From: Acidobacteriota bacterium
GTDB taxonomy: Bacteria; Acidobacteriota; Thermoanaerobaculia; Thermoanaerobaculales; Sulfomarinibacteraceae
DNA: 49,327 bases
Direction of reading: 5' to 3'
Assembly: GCA_013152925.1 (NCBI GenBank)
Contig: JAADFK010000107.1
Location: forward strand, 1-49,327
Positions 1 to 7,814 of this stretch are shown here, piece after piece. The notes below the pieces were generated by a model that saw nothing but the letters and a program-made list of their open reading frames with translations, was not told the origin of the DNA and searched no databases. The stretch's first letter is position 1. Each line of letters starts with the position of its first letter. The position numbers and the translations under genes were made by a program.

Positions 1-9
1 CCTGATGCC

Positions 10-405
10 ATGGAACATTGGCCTTTTTCCGTGGAGATTCCCGTCCAGTGGCGCGACCTGGACCCGCTGGGACACGTCAACAACGCCGTCTACGTCTCCT
101 ACCTCGAAGCGGCGAGGGTCCGGCTGTGGCGCGAGCGGATGGGCGGGCGGGATGCGCGAGACATCCCCTTCGTGGTGGCCCGCGTGGAGATGGACTACCT
201 GAGGCCCGTAGAACTGGGGCAACGGGTCGTGGTGGGCCTTCGCTGCGACGCCATTGGCCGGAGCAGCTTCACCATCGTCTACCGTGTGAGGGCGGATGAC
301 GAGACCTGCGCCCGGGGGCGGAGCGTCCAGGTCTGTGTCGGGCCGGCAGGGAGCCCCACCCCCGTCCCGGATCTCATGCGATCGGCCCTGGAGAGTATCC
401 GGTAG
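10..405 (+). CDS. Acyl-CoA thioesterase, hotdog-fold 4HBT family
   Basis: A 131-residue single-domain protein, the usual length for the YbgC/FadM-type hotdog thioesterases that hydrolyse acyl-CoA (or acyl-ACP) to free acid and CoA in the cytoplasm. The N-terminal third carries the family signature, DLDPLGHVNN followed by a Tyr-rich helix and Glu (YVSYLE). The Asp in this motif is the usual catalytic residue. A central RVEMDYLRPVELG strand matches the second half of the hotdog. The substrate cannot be read from sequence. The start is the ATG at 10; only nine bases precede it, so the ribosome site cannot be judged and a longer upstream start is possible. It faces the minus-strand gene at 462 tail to tail, with about 56 bases between them. 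Confidence 0.85.
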   Translation: MEHWPFSVEIPVQWRDLDPLGHVNNAVYVSYLEAARVRLWRERMGGRDARDIPFVVARVEMDYLRPVELGQRVVVGLRCDAIGRSSFTIVYRVRADDETCARGRSVQVCVGPAGSPTPVPDLMRSALESIR

Positions 406-461
406 GAACCGTGACTTCTCCACCCAGGCCCGGTGGATGCCGTTCTCACATCTGAGGGGTG

Positions 462-1346
462 TTAGAACCGAACCCGGGCGAAGATAGTGATGTCGTTGAC
501 ATCCATATTGATGGAGCCTTTGAAGATGGACTGACCTTCCTGGTTTTCGAGGCCCTTCCAGTCCACGTCGATGGTGGCGATGTTGAGGGCGCCGCCAAAG
601 CCCCACCGGTCGCCGAGCAGGTATTCGAACGAGGCGCGGCCGACCCACTGGGAGCCGTCGATGTCGCCAACCTTCACGGAGAGCCACCCGAGGCCCGTCT
701 GGAAGCGCCAGTGGTCGGAGAGCATGCGCCGGTACTCGAAGTAGAGGTAGGGCAACGGGCCGGTTCCCTTGGCCTCGGTGCTGCCCGAAACATCGTGCTC
801 CGTATCCGTGTAACTCAGGGTCGCCTTGATCTCCATCACCCGGAAACCGATCCCGAAGCCGGCGGCCCAGCGATCCCTGACCCATGGGTAGTAGGCATAG
901 TCGACGAATGTCTGTTTGATGTCATAGCCCAGACCAACATCAGCATTGATCGGAATCACCATGTCGCCCCATTTGATCTCCTTGAGAGCCTGGGACGTTG
1001 AGCTGCGGTTGATGTCCTGGTAGCGGACGCTGAGCTTGTGCCGTTTGGCGATCTGCCAGTCGAAGCCGAAGGTGGGGATGATCTTGTTGCTGTCCAGGCC
1101 CAGATCGTCCTCGAACTTCAGCGTCGTGCCCTCGCCGAGGGTCTCGGAGTCGATCCGGATCTTCGTGGACAGCTTGGCGAAGCTACCCGCGACCTTGAAG
1201 GCGAACTTGTCGAAAAGTGGGCCGTACTTGCTCTGGGCCGCAGCCGCCCGCGGTAGGGCCAGCAGCGCGACGACCAAGACACCGGTAATCCCGATGACGA
1301 ACAACTGGTTGAACCTCTGACTTCTTGCTGTCGAACGGCATGACAT
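462..1346 (-). CDS. Outer-membrane beta-barrel protein, unknown function
   Basis: A 294-residue secreted protein. Residues 1 to about 36 form a signal peptide: basic N-terminus, a hydrophobic stretch from LFVIGITGVLVV to ALLALP, then an AAAA-Q cleavage region. The rest alternates polar and hydrophobic residues with many aromatic strand ends, and the chain finishes ...IFARVRF. A C-terminal Phe is the classic recognition signal of BAM-inserted outer-membrane proteins. I chose the ATG at 1346 rather than an upstream start at 1427 because AGGAGG sits eight bases before it and the signal peptide begins there. No specific family is recognisable; it could be a porin-like or surface barrel. It stands alone, downstream of a minus-strand gene ending at 1517. 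Confidence 0.75.
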   Translation of the reverse strand: MSCRSTARSQRFNQLFVIGITGVLVVALLALPRAAAAQSKYGPLFDKFAFKVAGSFAKLSTKIRIDSETLGEGTTLKFEDDLGLDSNKIIPTFGFDWQIAKRHKLSVRYQDINRSSTSQALKEIKWGDMVIPINADVGLGYDIKQTFVDYAYYPWVRDRWAAGFGIGFRVMEIKATLSYTDTEHDVSGSTEAKGTGPLPYLYFEYRRMLSDHWRFQTGLGWLSVKVGDIDGSQWVGRASFEYLLGDRWGFGGALNIATIDVDWKGLENQEGQSIFKGSINMDVNDITIFARVRF

Positions 1347-1516
1347 TGTCGGCCTCCTACTCGGAAACGATCCACGATTCGTCGTCTGGGGTCCTCTGTC
1401 CCGTATCTGGCATTGCGAGGATACCACACCTCAGGAATACCTCCTGACGCGTCGGCCACAATCTTCCCAAGAACACGGGAGATACTCCACTCACCGCCTT
1501 GTCGATGACCTTCTCC

Positions 1517-3292
1517 TCACTCGTCCGCGACCTCCAGCCACTGAAACCAGATGGGATGGTTGGCCTTGTACCACCGCAACACTTCCCGGATAAGGGCTTT
1601 CTTGTCCGGAGCCAGGACCGCGTCGTCCACCCAGTCCAGGTGGACCCGGATCCGGTCATCGGGGAGGTATTCGAGCGCTCCCGTGGCCAGTGTCTGGAGC
1701 TCGTTCCGGATACGGCCCGAATCGGAGATCTTGACGGCCCGCGTCCGGTAGTCCTGGCCGGCGTAGAAGCGATCGAGCAGGGGCGAGAAGACCAGCCTCA
1801 TCTCGCCGAGGGGGTCCATCAGCCGCAGGGTCAGTGTCGTTTCCAGGATGCCTTTCCGGGTGGACGCACGGGTCGTCACCCTGTAGACCCCGGGAGCGAT
1901 CTCCTCCACGCCTGGCATGCCGGTGTAGGGATCGGGCAGCATGGCGCCGGCCAAGGCCAGGACCTTCCATTCCTTGTTGGGGAAGAGGTCGTCCACCACC
2001 ATGGTCCTGCGTCCCACGGGCATGCCGGCGTCCCTGGCATTGTCCAGGATGGCCCGGTACTCGGCAGCCTCCTCCTCCGTCACCTCGTGCCCGAGGATCT
2101 CCGAGAGACGGGACGAAAAGCCGGTTGCCCGAGGGTCCAGGAGCATGATGTACCGCTCCCGGTCGTAGGACACCTTGAACTTGGAGGAAAAGAGGCACAT
2201 GGAGGTGTGGAGCCCAAGAACCGGGTCCAGGCTGGCCGCCTGCATGGCTTCGGCCGAGGCCGCATAGCCGTCGACGATGAAGACGTTCTGCCGTCCCTCA
2301 TCGTCCCTGAAGGGACCAACCCTGTAGCTGGTGGCGTAGGTGCCCGACTCCGTGAAGGCGCCAAGGCCCGTTCCCGGGACCGTCCAACCGTCCTCCACCA
2401 GGTGAACGCCCAGGTCCCGCCAGGTCTGCCACAGTTTGCCAATACGGCCCTCCCGCGACGGACCCGCCAGCGTCCAGACGTGGATGCGCCCGGGTGGCAC
2501 TCCCGGGTAGGCGGCCTGAACAGCCTCCAGGACCAGAGCGCGCGGCGTCAGGTAGTCGATGAGGATAGACCGCTCGGCAGCCTGCTGCACGACTTCCTCG
2601 GGAAGAACAAGCGTCCCCATATAGCCCTCGTAGGGCCGTGCCACGGTCAGCGGCTGGTCGAAGAGATGGAGCACCGCCAGAGGACCTGTCGCCGCGCCCT
2701 TGGCGAAACGGGAGGTGTTTTCCAGGGTGTCCACGGCGGCGCCCCAGATGGTGATGCCGGCCGTCCGGACCTCGTTCCAGAACTCGCCCCACTCGTAGCT
2801 GGGATCGTTGATCAGCCGGTGAACCCGATGGTCGAGGAAGTGGGCCACCTGTGGCCGTGCATAGACCCTCCCGAAGCCCAGGAGAGGATTGGAGCCCATC
2901 TCGGGCGTTTCACCGGCCTTGGGCATCAACCCCTCACCCAGGCAGATCATCACAGCGTGGTTCTCCGGCAGGGCCCGCGTCAAGTACCACAGTGCCTCGG
3001 AAAACGCGTAGGCGGACATGGCATCCGCGTCCTTCTTGACCTCGTTGATCTTCTGCTTGTCGCCACCCCTCCCCTCGCCGTACCGGCCAAAAAGCCGCGT
3101 TCCCAACGCTGTCACCGCCGTGCTGACGATGAAACCCCTCTCCAGCGAGGGACCAGTGAACGACAGGCTGCGGACCGGCTCGCCCCGGACCCACCGCTCG
3201 TCCACGTCCTCCAGCCACAGGTGAAAGCGGTTGAGGATCGACTTGGTATCGAAGACCCACTGTGCGATGCGGTTCCGGCGCTCCATGTCCAT
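1517..3292 (-). CDS. Hypothetical protein, 591 residues, no recognised family
   Basis: I do not recognise this protein. It is a soluble, mixed alpha/beta protein without a signal peptide or membrane segment, so probably cytoplasmic. Visible features are an acidic/basic N-terminal helical part (RRNRIAQWVFD), a lysine/aspartate-rich segment near residue 95 (KQKINEVKKDADAM), Trp/Tyr-rich central strands, a FIVDGYAASAEAM stretch near the middle, and a C-terminal half that reads as beta-rich (TTRASTRKGILETTLTLRL). It ends in an aromatic-rich helix (WYKANHPIWFQWLE). The ATG at 3292 is preferred over one nine codons upstream because GGAGGTGCC lies just before it. Codon usage (strong third-position GC) matches its neighbours, so it is a genuine gene. 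It appears to be a single-gene unit. Confidence 0.7.
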   Translation of the reverse strand: MDMERRNRIAQWVFDTKSILNRFHLWLEDVDERWVRGEPVRSLSFTGPSLERGFIVSTAVTALGTRLFGRYGEGRGGDKQKINEVKKDADAMSAYAFSEALWYLTRALPENHAVMICLGEGLMPKAGETPEMGSNPLLGFGRVYARPQVAHFLDHRVHRLINDPSYEWGEFWNEVRTAGITIWGAAVDTLENTSRFAKGAATGPLAVLHLFDQPLTVARPYEGYMGTLVLPEEVVQQAAERSILIDYLTPRALVLEAVQAAYPGVPPGRIHVWTLAGPSREGRIGKLWQTWRDLGVHLVEDGWTVPGTGLGAFTESGTYATSYRVGPFRDDEGRQNVFIVDGYAASAEAMQAASLDPVLGLHTSMCLFSSKFKVSYDRERYIMLLDPRATGFSSRLSEILGHEVTEEEAAEYRAILDNARDAGMPVGRRTMVVDDLFPNKEWKVLALAGAMLPDPYTGMPGVEEIAPGVYRVTTRASTRKGILETTLTLRLMDPLGEMRLVFSPLLDRFYAGQDYRTRAVKISDSGRIRNELQTLATGALEYLPDDRIRVHLDWVDDAVLAPDKKALIREVLRWYKANHPIWFQWLEVADE

Positions 3293-3334
3293 GTGGCACC
3301 TCCGGCCAAACTGTGCCACGGACCGGCCGAGTTC

Positions 3335-3391
3335 TCAAGGGAAGGTGAGGACCAAGGGACGAAGAGTCAGGAGTCAAAAGTGAGGGGAAGC
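3335..3391 (+). repeat. Purine-rich intergenic tract, plus orientation
   Basis: This tract between the 591-residue gene and ubiA is an A/G-rich run of short GAGG, GAGTCAGGAGTC and GTGAGGGGAAG words on the plus strand. The same vocabulary occurs on the opposite strand at 3466-3512 and near two other gene ends (12216-12268 and 17326-17357). It encodes nothing I can see. Confidence 0.4.
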
Positions 3392-3465
3392 AGCTCCAGC
3401 GCGACGAAACCGAAGCGGCGTCGCCGGCCCGCCAGGTTCCACCTCGAACCACCCACTTCAGGCAT

Positions 3466-3512
3466 ATCTCTCCTCCATCCTCTTTCTCCTCGCTCCTCCC
3501 CTGACCCCTCAC
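3466..3512 (-). repeat. Purine-rich intergenic tract, minus orientation
   Basis: Read on the minus strand, this stretch immediately after the ubiA stop codon is almost pure A/G: GTGAGGGGTCAGGGGAGGAG, then GCGAGGAGAAAGAGG and similar words. It points opposite to the tract at 3335-3391, so the two enclose about 75 bases of ordinary sequence. Confidence 0.4.
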
Positions 3513-4493
3513 TCACAGATACGCAATGGCAAACCCGATCTGCGCGGCCATCATCATCAGGTACATGTGGGTCCAGGAGGGGTGATTCTCCACGGTGGCC
3601 AGTGCATCGGGATCCCGGTACATCAGGCGAACGGTGTACAGCCCCCAGGCGGCGAGGACCGACCCGAGGATGAAGAGCACCGGTCCATGACCCGTCAGGA
3701 TCGGATGGAGCGGATTGCCGGGATCGGGCAGCAGCACGCCGAGAGGCATCAGGAGCCACGGCAACACGAAGAAGGGCGCCATGAGGGCCACGGCCTTTCG
3801 TGGGCCATAGATGATGGGCAGCGTCCGGCAGCCGCCCGCGGCGTCACCCTCCATGTCCGAGAAGTCCTTGGTGGAGGCGGCGCCCAACAGGAAGAGACCG
3901 AAGATCGAGCCGATCCACCACGGCTCGGCCGACCACACGGGCGCCACCATGGACCAGCCGGCCACCTTGAGCAGCGTACCTCGGGGGATCGCGATGGTCA
4001 GGTTGGCACCCCAGCCCAGCCGCTTGGTCCGTCCGAAGGCCGGCAGGGAGTAGATCAGCGTGAAGATCAAGCCCGCCAGGTAGATGAAGAAACAGACATG
4101 TTCCGCAAGCGGCGCCGACATCTTGGCCGACCAGCTTTCGTAGGGGTACGGCACCACGAGCCAGGTGGGAAGGAGGGCCACGAGGTAGCCGGTGATGGTC
4201 ACCACCCACGCCTCCCGGACCGAAACCCGCCCCGAGGCCAGCGGCCGGTCCGGCTTGTTGAGCCGGTCGATCGAAAGATCGGCGATCTGGTTGAGGATGT
4301 TGGAAGCGGCATTGAGCAGGGAGGCACAGGCCGAGCCCAGGATGACCGTCAGCACCACGGCCCAGGTCAGGCGGCGGGCCGGGTCGGGGTTGTGGACCGA
4401 GCCGAAGGCGCACACCGCCCCGGAGACGATTCCCAGCAGCGGCGGCAACAACGTGAACGGCCGGGAGAGATCCCGGAGATCCTTCAACCTCAT
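3513..4493 (-). CDS. UbiA-family prenyltransferase
   Basis: An integral membrane enzyme of 326 residues with about eight hydrophobic segments. It joins a polyprenyl diphosphate to an acceptor. The first Asp-rich motif is near residue 65-85 (NQIADLSIDRLNKPDRP, matching NxxxDxxxDxxxNxPxRP). The second lies near residue 208-215 (KDFSDMEGD), followed by GGCRTLP. Both motifs chelate the magnesium-diphosphate. The acceptor is not clear: homologues act on quinone precursors, (bacterio)chlorophyllide, haem or glycerol phosphate lipids. It is a separate transcription unit 185 bases downstream of the prenyl-alcohol kinase fusion on the same strand, which suggests related prenyl-lipid metabolism. The start has no Shine-Dalgarno but has a TACACT hexamer seven bases upstream, as expected for a leaderless message. 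Confidence 0.88.
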   Translation of the reverse strand: MRLKDLRDLSRPFTLLPPLLGIVSGAVCAFGSVHNPDPARRLTWAVVLTVILGSACASLLNAASNILNQIADLSIDRLNKPDRPLASGRVSVREAWVVTITGYLVALLPTWLVVPYPYESWSAKMSAPLAEHVCFFIYLAGLIFTLIYSLPAFGRTKRLGWGANLTIAIPRGTLLKVAGWSMVAPVWSAEPWWIGSIFGLFLLGAASTKDFSDMEGDAAGGCRTLPIIYGPRKAVALMAPFFVLPWLLMPLGVLLPDPGNPLHPILTGHGPVLFILGSVLAAWGLYTVRLMYRDPDALATVENHPSWTHMYLMMMAAQIGFAIAYL

Positions 4494-4524
4494 CCCGGGC
4501 AGTGTAGCCCATGTCTTGCCCGGG
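4494..4524 (-). promoter_or_regulatory. Leaderless promoter -10 (TACACT) inside a perfect inverted repeat, ubiA
   Basis: On the minus strand TACACT (4506-4501) ends seven bases before the ATG of the UbiA gene. It is flanked by a perfect 8-base inverted repeat, CCCGGGCA at 4494-4501 and TGCCCGGG at 4517-4524, separated by 15 bases. The repeat overlaps the -10 element and the first transcribed base, so it could be an operator. No clear -35 box is visible. Confidence 0.45.
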
Positions 4525-4678
4525 CGAAGGGCTCACCATTCCCCACGCCCGATGGCCGGGACGTGGATCGGATCACCGGAACGGTTGTCGATGACCGAGC
4601 CATGGGCGAGAAGGAACCCGCCCACGGTGCGGAGCCTGGCAACAGGGTTGAGACACGGGCGGGCGGTCCGCCCACGGT

Positions 4679-6013
4679 TCAAACGAAGAGATGCATCGCG
4701 TAGGCCAACAGGGCTCCCATGACCGTGTTGGCCAGGTTGGTGCCGTGGTTGGTGGCGGGTCCGAGGCGGTCGAGGAAACCCTCGGCCAGCATGGCCAGGA
4801 AGCCACCCAGCGCCAGGGGCAGGGCCCAGCCCACGGGAAGAAAACCCGTCGCCACGGCCGCGGCCGCGACGATCGCCGCGCCAGCGGCGCCGGCCAGTGT
4901 GCCGGCGACGGAGACGGCGCCCTCGGTACCAGGCGAAACCCTGCGCAGACTCGGCAAGGCGTAGGCGGTCCGTCCCCAGGCCTTGCCGATCTCCGAGGCC
5001 ATGGTGTCCGCGAGGGCCGCCGCCAGGCCGCCGGCGACCAGCACCGCCGCCAACTCGGCCGCGCCGCCCGAAAGGCCCCAGAGCAGCGACCCCAGGAGGC
5101 AGAGGGAGCCGTTGGCCAGAACGTGGCCGGCACCCCGGCGAGCCTCGTCCTCGAGGCCCAGCCGCCGTTTCTCGGCGCGGCGCAGCCGGGTAACGGCCGT
5201 CCCGATGCCGAGAAAGAGCCACAGCAGCAGGTAGGCCCGCCAGGTGCCGAACCCCAGCGTTACCGTCCCGAGAATCCAGGCGGCGAGGATGCCCGCCGGC
5301 TCGAGCAGACGGACCGCCCGGGCGATCAGGGCCACGGCTAGGTTGATGGCCGCTGCCACGGCCACCGCACGAAGCGGGACAACCGGGCCGCGGGCGGCGA
5401 TCCCCACGCCGGCCAGGAGGACGAACGTTCCGAAGAGCGGCGGCAGGACGTTGTCGTCGAGACCGTGGGGCACGGTTTCGAGAAGCGCCGCGGAGAGGAT
5501 CGCCAGTATCACCAGCGCCGCCATGATCGAGGGAGCCGCCGCCGGAGGCGGGCCGCCGAGGGTCCACCAGAAGAGGAACCAGCCCAGCAGGCCTCCGCCC
5601 GCCAGGTACCCGCCAACGCCCTCCCAGCTCTTCGACCGGTTCCAGGGCAGCCGGTTCCGCCCCCACAGCATGCCTGTGACGCCCGCCGCCGCATCGCCCC
5701 CGGCCAGGAGCCCCCAGCCGAAGGCGGCAAAGGCCAACCCCACAGGCCCCGGCTGGTGGAAGATGAGGATCAGGCCCAGGACGACCACCGGGTAGAGCAG
5801 AACGCCCGTGTCACCGGCGCCGCGCCGCTCGCTGGCCAGGCGATGACCCAGCAGGCGCGGCAGGCCGACGAGGTTGAAGGCGAAGGCGGCCACGGCACAG
5901 GCCGCCGCAAGGGGCCAGGTCAACCACCGCAGGACGAGCGCGAAGACCGCCATGGAGAGGTGTACGGCCTTGCGGGCCAGCTCTCCCCGAGGCAGGCGGC
6001 CTCCACTGCTCAC
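4679..6013 (-). CDS. Fused phytol/dolichol-kinase-like and DUF92 (phytyl-phosphate-kinase-like) membrane protein
   Basis: A 444-residue polytopic membrane protein made of two families that are usually separate. Residues about 8-200 resemble the SEC59/VTE5 CTP-dependent prenyl-alcohol kinases: an N-terminal RKAVHL motif, then GDAAAGVTG, GRNRLPWN and RSKSWEGVGG. Residues about 220-444 match DUF92, the VTE6 family that phosphorylates phytyl phosphate: RRGAGHVLANG, ALADTMASEIGKAWG and VSPGTEGAVSVAGTLAG. Together the halves could carry a prenyl alcohol to its diphosphate in two steps, feeding a UbiA enzyme such as the one just downstream. The start is the GTG at 6013, which overlaps the stop of the upstream gene (GTGA) and follows GGAGAGGG. 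The open frame continues upstream to about 6724, but that part is out-of-frame sequence of the rmd-like gene. Specific substrates are inferred. Confidence 0.82.
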   Translation of the reverse strand: MSSGGRLPRGELARKAVHLSMAVFALVLRWLTWPLAAACAVAAFAFNLVGLPRLLGHRLASERRGAGDTGVLLYPVVVLGLILIFHQPGPVGLAFAAFGWGLLAGGDAAAGVTGMLWGRNRLPWNRSKSWEGVGGYLAGGGLLGWFLFWWTLGGPPPAAAPSIMAALVILAILSAALLETVPHGLDDNVLPPLFGTFVLLAGVGIAARGPVVPLRAVAVAAAINLAVALIARAVRLLEPAGILAAWILGTVTLGFGTWRAYLLLWLFLGIGTAVTRLRRAEKRRLGLEDEARRGAGHVLANGSLCLLGSLLWGLSGGAAELAAVLVAGGLAAALADTMASEIGKAWGRTAYALPSLRRVSPGTEGAVSVAGTLAGAAGAAIVAAAAVATGFLPVGWALPLALGGFLAMLAEGFLDRLGPATNHGTNLANTVMGALLAYAMHLFV

Positions 6014-6981
6014 CGGACCCTCTCCCGTGCGACCCTCTGCCTCCAGTCCTCCAGCAGATCGCGCAGCGTGACTTCCAGGGGAATCTCCGCCTGCCACCCG
6101 GTGGCCGCCTGAAAACGCCCCGGATCGCCGTAGAGCACCGGAACCTCGGCCTGGCGCAGGCGGCCGGGGTCCATCTGGACGTCCACCGAAAGACCCGAGA
6201 GCACCAGCAGCCGGTTCAGTAGCTCCTCGATGGCCACGGGGCGGCCGGAACAGACGTTGTAGACCGCGCCGGGCCGGCCACGTTGGGCCGCCAGCCAATA
6301 GGCGCGCGCCACATCGCGTACGTCCGTGAAATCGCGAACGACCTTCAGGTTGCCCACCTGGAGAAACGGTGGCCGCAACCCCGCCTCGATCTCCGCCAGC
6401 TGACGGGCGAAGGAGGAGGCCACGAAGCGATCCGGACGGCCCGGTCCCGTGTGGTTGAAGAGGCGGAGGCGGATCACCGGCAGCCCGTAGGCGGCGTGGT
6501 ACTGGTAGGCCAGCAGATCCTGGGCCGCCTTGCTGACCCCGTAGGGCGAGACCGGCTTGAGGGGTGCCGACTCCTTCACCGGGCCTTCGCCGTCCGGGCG
6601 GCCGTAGATCTCCCCGGACCCCGCGACGACGACCACCGGCGCCAGGTCCACCGTTCGAAGCGCCTCGAAGAGCCGCACCTGCCCGACAACGTTGACCTCC
6701 ATCAGCTCGGCGGGCGTCGACCACGAGGAGGCCACCGTCGAGGAAGCCGCCAGGTGGAACACCAACTCGGGCCGGATGGACTGGACGGCCCGTACCAGGG
6801 AGGCGCCGTCCGTCAGGTCCGCCTCGATCAGGTTGAGGGCGGACTCCAGCCCGGCCAGCGGCTGGCGATCAGAGCTCCACCGGACCAGGCCGTGGACGGC
6901 GGTCTGGCGGAGATCCTCCACCAGGTGACGGGCCAGCCAGGCCCCCGCGAAACCAGTGATACCGGTGATCAAGGTGCGCAT
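6010..6981 (-). CDS. NAD-dependent epimerase/dehydratase, GDP-6-deoxy-D-mannose reductase-like
   Basis: A 323-residue extended short-chain dehydrogenase. The N-terminal Rossmann motif is GITGFAG (TGxxGxxG). The catalytic Ser/Tyr/Lys region is AGSGEIYG followed by YGVSK near residue 145. The segment LFNHTGPGRPDRFV...FARQLAEIEAG is very like Rmd, which reduces GDP-4-keto-6-deoxymannose to GDP-D-rhamnose, and unlike the FNHESPRRG of GMD. It lies in one operon after rmlB and rmlD (overlap of 13 bases with rmlD) and before the prenyl-kinase fusion (4-base overlap). No GDP-mannose dehydratase is visible nearby, so it may act on a dTDP or GDP 4-keto-6-deoxy sugar. GGAGGG precedes the ATG at 6981. 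Confidence 0.78.
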   Translation of the reverse strand: MRTLITGITGFAGAWLARHLVEDLRQTAVHGLVRWSSDRQPLAGLESALNLIEADLTDGASLVRAVQSIRPELVFHLAASSTVASSWSTPAELMEVNVVGQVRLFEALRTVDLAPVVVVAGSGEIYGRPDGEGPVKESAPLKPVSPYGVSKAAQDLLAYQYHAAYGLPVIRLRLFNHTGPGRPDRFVASSFARQLAEIEAGLRPPFLQVGNLKVVRDFTDVRDVARAYWLAAQRGRPGAVYNVCSGRPVAIEELLNRLLVLSGLSVDVQMDPGRLRQAEVPVLYGDPGRFQAATGWQAEIPLEVTLRDLLEDWRQRVARERVR

Positions 6982-7814
6982 TGACCCTCCAGGTAGCGGG
7001 CCAGCGCGTCCTGCCACGGCGGCATCGGCCGTCCGAGGAGGGCCTCGAGCCGCGCCGTGTCGAGCACCGACCAGGCCGGGCGGGGCGCCGGCCGTCCGGC
7101 CTCGGTGGTGGTGATCGGCACGACCGTGGTGTCCAGGCCCAGGCGACGGACGATCTCCACCGCAAAGCCATGCCAGGTCGTCAAGCCCTGGTTGACGGCG
7201 TGGATGACGCCCCGCGCCCCGAGGTTGACCAGGTCGAGGACGGTCCCCGCCAGGTCGCAGGCGTTGGTCGGGCACCCCGTCTGGTCCGCCACGACCCGGA
7301 GCTCCGGCACACGGTCGTTCAGTTGCCGCCGGATGGCCTCGACGAAGTTGTTCCCTGGGCCGAAGAGCCACGCCGTTCGGACGATCAGGTGCTCCCGGGC
7401 CTCCGTGGCCCGGCGCTCTCCCAGCAGCTTGCTGCGCCCGTAGACGCCGGCGGGACCCGTTGGGTCGTCCTCGCGGTACGGTCGGGCCCCGGTTCCTGGG
7501 AAGACGTAGTCCGTCGAAATCTGGACGAGCAGCGCCCCCGTGCTATCGCAGGCGGCGGCCAGGTGTCCGACGGCCTCGCCGTTGAGCGCCATGGCCTCGG
7601 CTTCCCGTTCCTCGCAGGCATCCACGGCCGTCAGGGCCGCGCAGTTGATCACCACGCGAGGCCGGAGCTCATCCACGAGAGCCCGGACAGCGCCGGCATC
7701 GGTGATGTCCAGCGTGTCCACGTCGCGGCCGGCGACCCGGAGACGCCGCTGCCCTGCCGCCGCCAGGAGGGCCCGCCCAAGCTGGCCCCGGCTTCCGGTG
7801 ACCAGGAGATCCAT
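6969..7814 (-). CDS. rmlD: dTDP-4-dehydrorhamnose reductase
   Basis: About 281 residues, normal for RmlD, which reduces dTDP-4-keto-L-rhamnose to dTDP-L-rhamnose with NAD(P)H for surface polysaccharide. Seen in sequence: the N-terminal nucleotide motif LVTGSRGQLG, then NCAALTAVDACE, the catalytic Thr-Tyr-Lys block ISTDYVFPG...YGRSKLLGE, and FVEAIRRQL. The ATG at 7814 makes a TGATG overlap with the rmlB stop; a GTG one codon earlier (7817) makes a GTGA overlap and is equally placed after GGAGAG. Either way the two genes are translationally coupled. rmlA and rmlC, which complete the usual pathway, are not in the window. Confidence 0.93.
   Translation of the reverse strand: MDLLVTGSRGQLGRALLAAAGQRRLRVAGRDVDTLDITDAGAVRALVDELRPRVVINCAALTAVDACEEREAEAMALNGEAVGHLAAACDSTGALLVQISTDYVFPGTGARPYREDDPTGPAGVYGRSKLLGERRATEAREHLIVRTAWLFGPGNNFVEAIRRQLNDRVPELRVVADQTGCPTNACDLAGTVLDLVNLGARGVIHAVNQGLTTWHGFAVEIVRRLGLDTTVVPITTTEAGRPAPRPAWSVLDTARLEALLGRPMPPWQDALARYLEGQCAP

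Noticed and set aside
1499-3673. A 724-codon open frame on the plus strand
   Set aside because: Same reason: antisense to a minus-strand gene that has a ribosome site, and of implausible composition.
6014-6724. N-terminal extension of the prenyl-kinase fusion to 6724
   Set aside because: The extra sequence is out-of-frame rmd-like coding sequence; GTG 6013 with the GTGA overlap and GGAGAGGG is the better start.
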